Assembly: GCA_036924085.1 (NCBI GenBank) | Contig: JAVGWX010000007.1 | Span: forward strand, 101,340,960 to 101,404,959 | Direction of reading: 5' to 3' | Length of the DNA: 64,000 bases | Source: Ariolimax columbianus | Lineage: Eukaryota; Mollusca; Gastropoda; Stylommatophora; Arionidae | Part shown: positions 34,565 to 46,185 of the stretch, piece by piece | Position numbering within the stretch: the first letter of the stretch is position 1 | Layout of the letters: the number at the start of each line of letters is the position of its first letter | Notes under the pieces: model-generated | Database searches by the model: none | What the model saw: the letters and a program-made list of their open reading frames with translations, nothing else | What the model was told of the DNA's origin: nothing | Program-made: the position numbers and the translations under genes

Positions 34565-36530
34565 CAGGAGTTCAAGAGAAAGTACCCTAGCAACTCTTGG
34601 ACACACGTGTACACAGATGGATCTGCCTCGGTGAGCAACTCTTGGACACACATGTACACAGATGGATCGGCCTTGGTGAGTAATAAAAGGGGAGGCAGTG
34701 GAATCTACATTGAACACTCCAATGGCGACATAGAAAATCACTCCATACCAGCAGGAGATACCTGTACCATTTTCAGAGCTGAAGCAAGAGCTGTTCATGC
34801 AGCAACTCAGATTCTTATCAGCCAAACATAAATACAAGGAAAACGGTCATTTTAACAGACTCCAGGAGTGTACTCCAAGCCACATCAAGCCACAAACAAG
34901 ATAGACTCCAGGAGTGTACTTCAAGCCACATTAAGTCACAAACAAGATAGACTCCAGGAGTGTACTCCAAGCCATCTCAAGCCACAAACAAGATAGACAC
35001 CAGGAGTGTACTCCAAGCCATGTCAAGCCACAAACAAGATAAACTCCAGGAGTGTACTCCAAGCCATCTCAAGCCACAAACAAGATAGACTCCAGGAGTG
35101 TACTCCAAGCCATGTCAAGCCACAAACAAGATAAACTCCAGAGGTGTACTCCAAGCCATCTCAAGCCACAAACAAGATAGACTCCAGGAGTGTACTCCAA
35201 GCCATCTCAAGCCACAAACAAGATAAACTCCAGAGGTGTACTCCAAGCCATCTCAAGCCACAAACAAGATAGACTCCAGGAGTGTACTCCAAGCCATCTC
35301 AAGCCACAAACAAGATAGACTCCAGGAGTGTACTCCAAGCCATGTCAAGCCACAAACAAGATAAACTCCAGAGGTGTACTCCAAGCCATGTCAAGCCACA
35401 AACAAGATAAACTCCTGAGGTGTACTCCAAACCATCTCAAGCCACAAACAAGATAGACTCCAGGAGTGTACTCCAAGCCATGTCAAGCCACAAACAAGAT
35501 AAACTCCAGAGGTGTACTCCAAGCCATGTCAAGCCACAAACAAGATAAACTCCTGAGGTGTACTCCAAATCATCTCAAGCCACAAACAAGATAGACTCCA
35601 GGAGTGTACTCCAAGCAATGTCAAGCCACAAACAAGATAAACACCAGAGGTGTACTCTAAGCCATCTCAAGCCACAAACAAGATAGACTCCAGGAGTGTA
35701 CTTCAAGCCATAAACAAGATAGACTCCAGGAGTGTACTCCAAGCCATCTCAAGCCACAAACAAGATAGACTCCAGGAGTGTACTCCAAGCCATCTCAAGC
35801 CACAAACAAGATAGACTCCAGGAGTGTACTCCAAGCCATGTCAAGCCATCTCAAGCCATGTCAAGCCATCTCTAGCCATGTCAAGCCATCTCAAGCCACA
35901 AACAAGATAGACTCCAGGAGTGTACTCCAAGCCATCTCAAGCCATCTCAAGCCATGTCAAGCCATCTCAAGCTATCTCAAGCCCCAAACTCTCACATGAA
36001 ATAAAATACAACATAGGATTGAGGTCTCACAAACCAGTTTATTCCGGCCTACTGTGGGATCCCAGGAAACGAGAAAGTAGATGAGCTCGCAAAAGCTGGA
36101 AGTGGTGACAAGCAGATTCCCTATCCACAGAGGTATAAAGAAGCAAAGACACTCATCAAACAGAAGACAGAATGGAGAGAACAGCACAAAGAATACAAAC
36201 CAGAGAATGACAGCATAGACAAACTTGGCAAAGATCTTCAGACTCAGAACAAGACATTGTAGACTCAAGGCCCACCTCCACAGAATGGGTACCAGAGACA
36301 CTGCCACGTGCAATTGTGGAGCACCCAAGCAAACACCAGAACATATTCTGCAAGAATGCCCTACCTATGCAGACCAAAGAGAGGCAGTCTGGTCTGGGGG
36401 AGTGACCATGCTCAAAAAGCTGTGGGGGACCAGCAAAGACCTGAAATGCACAGTCTCCTTCGTAAACCTCGCCGACTAGAAGACTAACATTGTGCAGACT
36501 ATGCTCATCAAACTCACGGGTCTATAATGG
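34565..36530 (+). mobile_element. RNase H LINE split by a minisatellite at a catalytic motif
   Basis: Start: SWTHVYTDGSASVSN and a duplicated SWTHMYTDGSALVSN (first Asp), then FRAEARAVHAATQIL (Glu, near 34780) and ILTDSRSVLQA (third acidic motif, near 34860), which enters a 46-bp array. After the array: CGIPGNEKVDELAKAGS (last Asp region, near 36060), IFRLRTRHCRLKAHL, and CNCGAPKQTPEHILQECP (Cys/His cluster, near 36310), ending with a stop at 36477-36479. It is nested in the CR1/L2-like LINE that flanks it on both sides. Confidence 0.85.
34855..35995 (+). repeat. 46-bp minisatellite x~24 inside RNase H
   Basis: The unit ATAGACTCCAGGAGTGTACT plus CCAAGCCATCTCAAGCCACAAACAAG is an out-of-frame copy of the LINE's own TDSRSVLQA coding stretch. 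Sub-duplications of AAGCCATCTC and AAGCCATGTC occur at 35830-35990. Confidence 0.95.
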
Positions 36531-36534
36531 GCTA

Positions 36535-36765
36535 GATTGATTGCTTTGCCTTTAGGACAAGGGGATCACTGCTGCATCTTTCCAATCCCCTTCACAAGTG
36601 CTTGAGAATATAATATAGCCAATGGTTTTGCTAGTTCATCTTTAATTTCAAACAGCAATTTTGGATGAGTACCGCCTTAACCCTAACATTTATCCACCTG
36701 TTAATCATGTTGTTCAAGGTCATTGATGAGGATTGGGTATGAGACTGCCTTCCCTATTCTGTAGA
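36535..36765 (-). mobile_element. CR1/L2-like LINE, continuation upstream of the nested RNase H LINE
   Basis: Non-repetitive sequence in the same orientation as 32965-34560 resumes directly after the RNase H LINE. It carries the expected upstream RT-proximal sequence (AAGATGCAGCAGTGATCCCC region). Confidence 0.5.
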
Positions 36766-36814
36766 ACCTATAAGCCACAAGAAAAGAAGACTGCAAACAC
36801 TATGGTAAAAGAGA

Positions 36815-36890
36815 AGCCTAAACCCTGTCCTAGAAGAGAAGCCTAAACCCTGTCCTAGAAGAGAAGCCTAAACCCTGAAGCTGAAAAGAT
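36815..36890 (+). repeat. ~24-bp repeat x3
   Basis: GAGAAGCCTAAACCCTGTCC is repeated three times; the last copy is diverged. Confidence 0.85.
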
Positions 36891-37009
36891 GCATAAACCA
36901 CTAGCAGTCATAACATCACTTGTCATGCTTGAAATTGTTTGTTAAAATTTCTTGTGTCTGAAAATAAATCAACTATGCACTGATACATCCTTATTGCTGA
37001 ACAATGTAG

Positions 37010-37345
37010 ATAGGTACGACATTAGCCTCTCAAATCGTCAAGTAAATGGTGGACGATCGAATCCCCCAAGTTTCAAGCGACCCCTAGTCTCACGGATTGT
37101 ACAATCTGAATCTTGAGCTACTTGTATGTCTTGCCACTGGTTCCCGGTGACTCAGGACGAGAGAGTGAGATTAATGTCCAGCACAGCTTCTTTCTCACTA
37201 TAATCCAAATTCAGCGCAGGTTACATCTTCAGGATGAGGACAGTCTGATGATGTCGCCATCTTCGCTTGCGATGAGCAACTTACTTACTGCTGGACAATG
37301 CATGATGAACTATGAACAGACAGCACAAGTTCAAGAGAACAGACT
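37010..37345 (+). mobile_element. SINE related to the one that seeds the CTAA array
   Basis: It shares TTCAGCGCAGGTTACATCTT, GTCTGATGATGTCGCCATC and an ACTTACTTACTG tail with 50440-50600. The tail here is only three ACTT/ACTG units. Confidence 0.7.
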
Positions 37346-37394
37346 ATAAATGGCTCTTATGATGTCTCAATGTAGGTTAGTGCAAAAATCTGGT

Positions 37395-37670
37395 TTGGCT
37401 AGAAGATGTCACTTAATCTGACTTGGTCACAGAAGATGTCACTTAATCTGGCTTGGTCACAGAAGATGTCACTTGATCTGACTTGGTCACAGATGTCACT
37501 TAATCTAACTTGGCTAGAAGATGTAACTTGATCTGACTTAGCTAGAAGATGTCACTTAATCTGACTTGGTCACAGAAGATGTAACTTGATCTGACTTGGA
37601 TAGAAGATGTAACTTGATCTGACTTGGTCACAGAAGATGTAACTTGATCTGACTTGGTCACAGAAAACAG
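37395..37670 (+). repeat. ~27-bp minisatellite x~10
   Basis: AGAAGATGTCACTTAATCTG plus ACTTGGTCAC, with alternating TCACAG and CTAG linkers. Confidence 0.9.
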
Positions 37671-37701
37671 CTATGCATACATCTGATCACTCAGTTGAAA
37701 T

Positions 37702-38039
37702 GGCTTGGCTTCGTTCGTTCTCAATCTCCGGCTACCAAACCCTGAAAGAGCTTAAGTAGCAGAATGTAGTCCAGAGAACGGAATGCGTTGTGTCGTAGTT
37801 TACAGCTTGACTGCGATATTTGCACCTTTCGGTCCAACACATCCGACTTCAGCAAGCATTTTTTGAGTACCGGGTTAGCATTCCCTCTTCAATCAATTCT
37901 CCTTAGCCAGTCTGCTCTGTTGCAGCCTATTATCTAGGATCACCGCGTGAAGGTGTAGAAGGGTCTTGTCAGCTCTGGTTCGCTGGCCCTGATGCTGCCA
38001 GTCAGCTATGGGTCACTGACTACTGCAGCTCATGCTCTG
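37702..38039 (-). mobile_element. GAA-tailed retroposon, copy 3, apparently full length, 11-bp target duplication
   Basis: TCAGTTGAAAT at 37691-37701 and 38040-38050 bounds a 338-bp insertion. On the minus strand it begins near CAGAGCATGAGCTGCAGTAG and ends GAACGAACGAAG. The longest copy seen, together with 52502-52842. Confidence 0.95.
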
Positions 38040-38050
38040 TCAGTTGAAAT

Positions 38051-38469
38051 AACAACAATGAACACAAATCATTTCAACAAACAAGTGAATTTCTAGGCAT
38101 GATGGATATACGCCTATATTTACATATTGTACAAGCAATTGCGAAATACTGTATTGTGAAGGGGGAATAAGTCTGTAAGTGCAAGCTAGCCCCTAGACCA
38201 CAAGCTTGATTAGTTATTGGAACAATTCAAACAGCTGAAAGCTGATACACCATTTTGATATTCATTATTAAATACACATCATACAAACACAATAAACAGA
38301 AGCACAAACCAAAGTTCATGACATTTAAGACAGCATATCAACTATCATGTTATGAACTGTGGCAGATATCTACATGAAATGGCCTGGAATGTTAAACTCC
38401 CACAAGTTCTTCATCTTTTTCAAACTGAGGGATGTATGACTGCATGCTCAACCTAAATTTGTAGACCTG
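38051..38469. other. Intergenic sequence, nothing recognised
   Basis: No supported feature. Confidence 0.4.
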
Positions 38470-38840
38470 ACAATTGTTTCCAGGGTGCTCTGAGACTAAC
38501 AATTGTTTCTAGGATGCCCTAAGACCTGACAATTGTTTCCAGGGTATGTTCAGACCTGACAATTGTTTCTAGGATGCCCTAAGACCTGACAATTGTTTCT
38601 AGGGTATGTTCAGACCTGACAATTGTTTCTAGGGTGCTCTGAGACCTGACAATTGTTTCTAGGGTGCTCTGAGACCTGACAATTATTTCCAGGGTACCCT
38701 GACACATAACAATTGTTTCTAGGATGCCCTAAAACCTGACAATTGTTTCTAGTGTATCTTCAGACCTGACAATTGTTTCCAGTGTATCTTCAAACCTAAC
38801 AATTGTTTCCAGTGTATCTTCGGACCTGACAATTGTTTTT
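38470..38840 (+). repeat. ~30-bp minisatellite x~12
   Basis: Units of GACCTGACAATTGTTTCTAG plus GGTGCTCTGA, with GGATGCCCTA and TGTATCTTCA variants. Confidence 0.9.
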
Positions 38841-39611
38841 AGGGCAAACTATTAACAAATGCTGCACTAGCCACTCTGCCAATCACATGTTCTGGAAGAA
38901 TTAGCTAAGTCAAATTGTATAACAATCTTTTACTGACCCAAAAACATAAAACATATTTGATTGTCCTGACAATGCACACTCATATTTCTCCCGTGTAACA
39001 TATCCCAACAAACAAATATATACAACTTTACAATTCAACAATACAATCATCGAATATTGCTGTCTGCAGCTATTGAAGATAATACAGCAGATATAAGCAG
39101 CCATGATTAACCATCACAGAAGGAGCTGTTTGTGTATAATGGTGGTGAAACATTTTCATCAACATACAAAATATAACATATGGACTGCTATGGCTGGAGA
39201 ATATGGAATGAATGATACTAGAAACACTTGTCCGAAAATAATGCTACAAAATCTGGAGAACAATTATCAAAAGGATGAAAAGATAATTCATTATTAGTAG
39301 CCAAACTTTCAGTAATAACAGAATGAAAGTTATGAAAGCATCAGCCATTTGCTGCAAGGAGACAGGCATGTAGGAAGAATCTTTAGTTCACTGTTCAAAG
39401 TGGAAGCCATTAAATCCAGCAAGCTTGGCCCTTTTTAACTTCAACATACACAGTTGTGTATTATGGTACAACAAAATGTATATACAATGTTAGTTCTGAA
39501 CTCTGGGCAGACCCATAGGTGCTCGGGCACTGGCTATACCCCTCTACTCTATCCTAACAAGTGGGTGATTCCAGGTTTTATTATAAATCTTTGCACTATA
39601 AGGATCTCTAA
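38841..39611. other. Intergenic sequence, nothing recognised
   Basis: No supported feature; the short ORFs have no recognisable family. Confidence 0.4.
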
Positions 39612-39775
39612 GTCATCTAATACTGTGTCCTCATCTAACAAGTTATCATGGACTGTGTCCTCATCTAACAAGTTATCATGGACTGTCTCCTCATCTAACA
39701 AGTTATCATGGACTGACTTCAGTACTGTCTCATCTAACAAGTTATCATGGACTGTGTCTTCATCTAACAAGTCAT
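39612..39775 (+). repeat. 30-bp minisatellite x~5
   Basis: TCATCTAACAAGTTATCATG plus GACTGTGTCC; one unit carries a CTTCAGTACT-type insertion. Confidence 0.9.
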
Positions 39776-40002
39776 CACTTAAGCCATATCCATCCGCTTC
39801 GAACAGTTTGAAGACTCCACTGATGTTCAGATTTAACCTGACTAATGGATCATGAGGATGTCACTTGATATCAGAGTTACAACCTTGACCTACAATCCTA
39901 TACTGAAGGTTGTTGTTGTGCAGTGGTCTGTGATGATAATGCCTCTTACTCTCCCAAAGAAGTCCCATCGTGATGTACCAACCGACAGCCTGGACTATAT
40001 CT

Positions 40003-40950
40003 TCTTCTTCGTACGCTGTCAGATGTCAACTTGAATTTGTTCGAAGAAAGCAGCAGTCATCCTGAGGCTGTCGACACTGCCATAGAGCTTGTCTAGTGTT
40101 GCCACTGGTAATGGCCACATGTGCTTTCTCTGGTTCTCGTATGTCAGGCAATTTTGCAGCAGATGTTCAACGGTCATTTTCCCTGTACCACAGGTGCATT
40201 TGTCAGTACCACCTATCTTCAATTTATTGAATAGATGGTACCTCAGTCTGTTGTGGCCTGTGCGGAGTCTGAGGACCACTACCTGCTCTCTTCTGTTCAA
40301 TTGGTAATAGGCATCATTTTTTGTGTAGCCAGTATGCCCTGTTTCCCATTTGGCCAGGAATCTGGCCCTAATAAACCTTTTGGACTCTTCGTAGGTTACA
40401 CTAGAATCTGGTTGTGGTAGTCTTGCACCTTCTTTTTCCAGTCTGTCTGCCTCCTGGTTGCCTTGAATGTTACAGTGGGATGGAACCCACTGTACCACTA
40501 CTCTTTTTGGTGCGGACTGCTGGCATAGTTGACAGAGTACTGCTCTTAAATCATTAAGTTCTATATTTTTCTGGCTTTTTAGTGCTGTAACCACGAACAG
40601 GGCATCTGTAAACAGGACTATCTGGCTTTCATTGCTTTCGCCTGTCAGCATTGCTTCTACTGCAGCCTTCAGTGCCTCTGCCTCCTCTCTGAAATTGCTT
40701 GAGAATTTTCCAGTTACCACTGACAGTGTTTTTCTACCATTTGTTAGGCTCAGGAATACCCCTCCCCCTCCATTCTGTGCTGTGTTGTTGTTTGCAGTTT
40801 GTATGCATGGGTCCAGTCCATGCTTAGGTAGTTTTTCGCTATGTTCCTCAGGGTTATGTCTCTTCTTTCTTTTTCAGTCTGGCTGTTCTTGTTTCAAATA
40901 CCTGGTATATTTTCTACCATCTCTGTAACGATATGCTGCTTTTAGCCTGG
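40003..40950 (-). mobile_element. RNase H LINE 3' part (long open frame)
   Basis: The minus-strand open frame of at least 233 codons (40720 to 40019) covers RNase H: NFREEAEALKAAVEAM (Glu), IVLFTDALFVVTALKS (Asp) and WVPSHCNIQGNQEADRL (last Asp). It is followed by QVVVLRLRTGHNRLRYHLF and CTCGTGKMTVEHLLQNC. The first Asp motif (SMDWTHAY...) is out of frame upstream near 40810. After the stop, TACGAAGAAGAAGA is the tail. It is nearly identical in its overlap to 1-339, so this family moved relatively recently. Confidence 0.88.
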
Positions 40951-41134
40951 ACTATATAAGGTAGGTAGTCAGGCAGACACTGCTGACTGGGATGAAGTGT
41001 ATTAGAAACCACCTGCTTGTATTAGCTCTAAACTTTTCATAATCTAAATGACCAGTTCCATTTTTTCCCACAGGGAGGGTTTGTATGATAGATACATTTC
41101 GGCAGTAGCCATGCAGTGCGCAGGCTAGGTTTGC

Positions 41135-41240
41135 ATTTCACCGGTGATATAAAAAAACCTAGATTCTTACTAGGGTTTAGACCCGTGTCTTTTTGATTAG
41201 AAGATGAGTATCCTGACCACTGAGCCAGTCAATACACTCT
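41135..41240 (-). mobile_element. tRNA-like SINE head
   Basis: On the minus strand, TGGCTCAGTGGTCAGGATAC is an A box and ACACGGGTCTAAACCC a B box. It lacks a foldable acceptor stem, so it is scored as a SINE head rather than a tRNA gene. Confidence 0.6.
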
Positions 41241-41244
41241 CATG

Positions 41245-42470
41245 CCATGATGGCTTCCAAACAATACAAAACTATATATACAACATAATATCTTCGGCGT
41301 CAGTCCGGTAGATGCCGTATGCAAGAAAGCCAACAATATTCTGTATGTGTCCCGATCTTTTGTAACGCTGTACCAATGCAGGTCTAAGTCTTTGGTTAGT
41401 CCATCTCACCATTGCATAGGTGGTGGGCGAGCCCGTGGACGTGTACAGGCATATGGCCACCAAAACATTGTTCTACGTGCCCACCTGTTGTCAGGCATGC
41501 GGCCCACATGTCCGGCCCAATGATGTTGGCGTGATATCACTGCTTCCACAACATCCTTAACAAGTTTAATATTGAATTTCTCCATTGTGGATCTACTCCT
41601 ATATTGAAATTTTTAATACACATTGTTCCATTGCTCTCTGAGTGTCTCAGCATCTGTTTTACACAAACTACACTTAGCATACGTCAATCATTGCTGTATT
41701 GACCATAGAATTGAAAGTGTGTGCTCTCGCCGTGGTGTCTTTCATCTCTTAGAGTATTGGCTTAATGTGTTAAAGGAAAACCTATCTGCTTTTTGCTGTC
41801 TAGAGATTTCGAGGTTGATCTTGTGGTTGGCATTTATCTCTTGACCTAGGTAGATATAGGAGTGGACATATTCGATAGGTTCATCTCCTATCCTAATGTC
41901 TTGCTTCAGGCAGTTAGGGTTTCTGAGGTATTGTGTTTTATTTATCTTCAGACGAGCAGTTCTACTGACCCCATTTAGGTTGTTCAAAGATTGTTGGGCT
42001 TCCTCAATTGTATGACTGACGAGCAGGCTTCATTAATTGTATGACTGACGAGCAGGCTTTCTCAATCTCAATTGTATGACTGAAGAGCAGGCTTCATTAA
42101 TTGTATGACTGACGAGCAGGCTTCATTAATTGTATGACTGACGAGCAGGCTTCATTAATTGTATGACTGACGAGCAGGCTTCATTAATTGTATGACTGAC
42201 GAGCAGGCTTCATTAATTGTATGACTGACGAGCAGGCTTCATTAATTGTATGACTGACGAGCAGGCTTCATTAATTGTATGACTGACGAGCAGGCTTCAT
42301 TAATTGTATGACTGACGAGCAGGCTTCATTAATTGTATGACTGACGAGCAGGCTTCATTAATTGTATGACTGACGAGCACGATGTCATCTGCAAATGGTG
42401 AGAGGGTGAACCGCTCTGTATTGACATCTCTGTAGATCCAATGTAATTGTTGGAAAATCTCTCGATATAT
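41245..42470 (-). mobile_element. LINE reverse transcriptase fragment with array at the FADD motif
   Basis: On the minus strand: NTERFTLSPFADDIVL (RT catalytic motif, near 42400), a 29-bp array, SHTIEEAQQSLNNLN, DIRIGDEPIEYVHSYIYLGQ (near 41860), then the maturation-proximal region HWAGHVGRMPDNRWA (near 41510) and STGSPTTYAMVRW (near 41410). There are several frameshifts. Confidence 0.82.
42001..42380 (-). repeat. 29-bp minisatellite x~13 next to RT catalytic FADD
   Basis: The unit CAGGCTTCATTAATTGTATG plus ACTGACGAG is, on the minus strand, the VSHTINEAC stretch that follows FADDIVL in the LINE. Units are almost identical, which implies recent expansion. Confidence 0.95.
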
Positions 42471-43494
42471 ATCTCATTAAAATCAACAAAAACACTTGAA
42501 CACGCAAGTTTTGAACTAACACCAATACGAAAGGAACCAACAGATCTGAAAAGATCAAGTCACAAGAACCCTAATCCATTACAGTCATCCATGCTTGACT
42601 TCATGATGTTAGACACAGAACAACCTGTCACACGCACACTCATGTATGTTGTCATTATAATTGTTACATTATGTTCGTAATATAATTCGTTACAGTTCAC
42701 ATGGCCCACAATTGTCCATGCTGTATGATAGTAAAACCGTTTAGTTGTTTTACATACCTTATCTACAGTCCGATTTTGGACTTAAGTGCAGCTTTAAAAT
42801 ATGAACAGTATTAGAAAATTTGCTTTTACAAATATTTTATATGAATTTAAAAGAACCATGGTTTTTCCAGGCAATCCATGCTTCAATAAGTGAGAGGTCA
42901 ATGATCATACGTGTGAACAAAACAAGCTTATTGAATAAAAGGTCGATTAAGACGTGGAAGGTAACTCTGACTCAGCAGTAATGATATTCATTGAATCAGA
43001 CATAGACTGAACGGACGTGAGACAAATGAACACAAAGGTCAGTGCACATTCCTACACAGAGTAATAACATTTGATGTATTATAATAATATATAAAGCCCT
43101 ACAGATCTGCCAGTGGACCTTAGTAAAGGGAATAAATGTTGTTATTACAGTGTTTTGTAAGAAAATACATACTTTTATTGTGAATACCTCACATAATAAA
43201 TTATTGAATTAAGTAAATAAGTATTGAATTCTGTCTTCTAAATTAAATAAAGATATTTTATTTTGAGCTCAAATTAAAACAAAACTATTTGACAACAGGG
43301 TTACTGTTCTTGCTTTAGCCAGGAAAACAAAAATCTTGTAAATTAGGTCAGACAGTAAAAGGTTCGAGATTTCTCTCAAGTGTCTTATATAGCTATTTTT
43401 GTGTTGTTATTTCATGGCATTCAGTTTTAATGACAATCTCTATCACAATGAATAAACACATGAAACAATGGCAAACATGAGCTTCCTCGGGAGA
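42471..43494. other. Intergenic AT-rich sequence, nothing recognised
   Basis: No supported feature. Confidence 0.4.
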
Positions 43495-43640
43495 TTGCTA
43501 CACATAAAACATGGCCAGACCAGGGACTTCACATAAAACATGGCCAGACCAGGGACTACACATAAAACATGGCCAGACCAAGGACTACACATAAAACATG
43601 GCCAGACCAAGGACTACACATAAAACATGGGTAGACCAGA
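43495..43640 (+). repeat. 29-bp minisatellite x5
   Basis: ACATAAAACATGGCCAGACC plus AGGGACTAC. Confidence 0.9.
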
Positions 43641-43984
43641 TCAAGAAACCAAGTGAGGACTGTATATAATTGAAGAGCTATATTAAAAATGAAGCCGTTT
43701 CAATATTTGCAGCAATAATTCTCCCCATCACACACACGCACAACTCAACTGAAAATTGTGAGTGGTCCTAGTATTATTTTGAGTAGTATATTATCAAACC
43801 AATGCTGAAAGAGAGGACAGAAAATTAAAATGGTCTCCATATACTTCAGTCAAAAACGTTTTGTAACAAAGGATCTAATAAAAAGAAAAGTTTATGAATT
43901 CAAAATTTGATGATCTGAGATGGAATGACAAGATATCTGGAAAAACAGTGAGTGAACTAATGGAATGATTAATAGACAAATCGG

Positions 43985-44200
43985 AGGGGGGGGGGGGGGG
44001 GGGCGTTGGCAGTCAAGTGGTTAGCAGTACGACTCACAACCTAAACTTGCTGTGTTCGGATCGACAAAACAGCGAGGTCATGCCCCTATGGGAAGTGGTT
44101 AACAGCAGTATGGCTCACAACCTAAACTTGCTGTGTTCTGATCCCCAAAGTAACAAGGTCATGTCACTACAGGAAGTAAAACCATGAATAAAGTGCAAAA
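43985..44200 (+). mobile_element. tRNA-headed SINE with partial internal duplication
   Basis: It begins after a G17 tract. GGCAGTCAAGTGGTTAGCAG is an A box and TGCTGTGTTCGGATC a B box. The head is present a second time at 44095-44150, which suggests a tandem or dimeric copy. Related to 16154-16409. Confidence 0.7.
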
Positions 44201-44499
44201 ACAAAATATGTACTGAAGTTGGATGAGCTGGATCATTTGGTACAAAACATAGTATAATGCACTCCACCTTGGGAAACAAGGCAAGCAAAAGAAAAACAAT
44301 AAAGGGGTGATTGGGGGTGCCTCTAGGCTGTTTACGTGATGGTGATTATGTCAGTGCTAGCAACCAATTACAGTTGTTGTTGTACATTATTTGGATGCCA
44401 ACATCCAACAAACTGCAGCTGTGCATTTCATGTACACACAAATAAACTCAAGTGTACTTTTCGAATCTCTCGAGACACTTTTATACGAAACGAGAGAGA

Positions 44500-44765
44500 A
44501 AAGTCATAATCATAATAGTCATAATCATAATCTGAGTCTGGTCTATCCAGTTGATGACCTCACCTGGTCTATCCAAGTGACGTCCTTACCTACTCTATTG
44601 AGGTGATGACATCACATGGTCTATTCAGGTCTATTTAACTCACAACCTCACCAGGTCTATCTAACTCACAAGGTCTATCTAACAACCTCACCAGGTCTAT
44701 CTAACTCACCAGGTCTATCTATCTCACAACCTCACAAGGTCTATCCAGGTGACGACCTCACCACC
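44500..44765 (+). repeat. Degenerate CTCACCAGGTCTATC repeat
   Basis: Variable 14-30 bp modules of AGGTCTATCTAACTCAC and TGACGACCTCACC. Confidence 0.8.
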
Positions 44766-44869
44766 TGCCTGCAACGTGGAGACAATTTTGGGAATTTGGT
44801 GAACTGAACTCCAGAAAAGTGTCAGTATTGGCCAATGAGGATATCTATAAAATATGCTTACAAGAGATG

Positions 44870-44975
44870 AGGGAAGGGGGATGTTAGGAGAGGGGTGGGG
44901 GGGGGGGGTGTGTGTTAGGGGAGGGGGATGTTAAAAGTGAACATTGGGTGGGGGAGGGTAAGGGGGTATGTAAGT
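44870..44975 (+). repeat. G-run cluster
   Basis: Several G4-G10 runs (AGAGGGGTGGGGGGGGGGG and following) on the plus strand, potentially G-quadruplex forming. Confidence 0.75.
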
Positions 44976-45339
44976 TGAAAGAAGGCATCTGCATTGCACA
45001 GCAACTCTTACTCACATACAAATGTACGGGTCATGGCTAGTATTTTTTAAGATGGTGACGGTAGCCCCATAGCTGACACTGGTGTTGGGGATGAAGTGTT
45101 AGAGACTTGATTGTATGAGATTAACAAACCATCTTACTGTGGAAAGTGTTTTACTAACTAGTTAAACTCAAATAAATGTTTTTCGCACGTTGTTTGTTCC
45201 TCTTTTGAGACTCAAAATCTTGAACACGTAGAGAATATTAAGAAGATTTATGTCTCACATAATTAAATTGAAATATCTGTATACAAATGATATATTGTAT
45301 AAAATGAAACAAAGTTCTATGTATTGGTAGGTGATTATA

Positions 45340-45560
45340 GTGAGGCATAGAGGTGGGGGCCCGTTTTATAATCCCAATGTATCAGGTTCGAATCTCGCCT
45401 TGGTGTGATCACCCCACTGCATATGGCAAGTAATGACAACCTGCCATACTGCACACCTGCCAAGACACTTATAACAGGCAGATAGGTTGACGGTTGTAAG
45501 AAGTGACGTTCTGCACAGGACATGCCACTTACATTACAGGCGATAAATCTTTGAATCAAG
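45340..45560 (+). mobile_element. Possible tRNA-headed SINE
   Basis: TATCAGGTTCGAATCTCGCC is a good B box. The expected A box is weak. A non-tRNA body follows to about 45560. Single copy in this window. Confidence 0.5.
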
Positions 45561-45739
45561 GCCACACGAATGGACGTCTACAAGGGGAGGGGTGAGCCAA
45601 AAGTGGACAGAGGTGGACATACGTGAGAGGAGGGTTAAAAAATGCCAGAATTTTTTCAACGTCTATTTATGGATGGTCCCTAACTTTTATCATGCTCAAC
45701 TGACAGCTTGAATATGGGCCAGTTTGATCCAAACATGAT

Positions 45740-45945
45740 CGTAGAACCTCTAATTACATCTTAGCTTTCAGACATGATCGTAGAATCTATTACATCTTAA
45801 CTTTCAGACATGATCATAGAATCTATTACGTCTTAACTTTCAGACATGATCGTAGAATCTATTACATTTTAACTTTCAGACATGATCGTAGAATCTATTA
45901 CATCTTAACTTTCAGACATGATAATAGAATCTATTACATTGTACG
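45740..45945 (+). repeat. ~36-bp minisatellite x5
   Basis: TTTCAGACATGATCGTAGAA plus TCTATTACATCTTAAC. Confidence 0.9.
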
Positions 45946-46082
45946 CCCCTATTATCAAGCACAGACCAAACATGTCAATATAAACATATCAAATCATTCA
46001 AGTGTACAAATAAATGCATACAACACAATTTGCATCTGGTGTTGAGTTATTTACAAATAAAAAATGTGAGTATTTGTGAAGA

Positions 46083-46185
46083 TCAAGCCATCCCAAAACC
46101 CTGGTTTCCTTCCATGATGGCAATCAGCAACATCTTATGGAAAGTTTCCATGCTGTCGTAGTCTGGCAAACACAACTGGTTAAAA
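46083..46185 (-). CDS. AREL1: AREL1 last exon
   Basis: Acceptor TTTTCTTATCAG. Its first base completes the catalytic Cys codon (TG from the previous exon plus T). It then encodes [20 protein letters not shown] and ends GFGMA-stop (TGA at 46085-46083). Confidence 0.9.

Noticed and set aside
45340..45420. tRNA gene
   Set aside because: A good B box, but no complete acceptor stem or anticodon arm could be folded; better as a SINE head. The same applies to 2856, 16409, 41235, 43985 and 53238.
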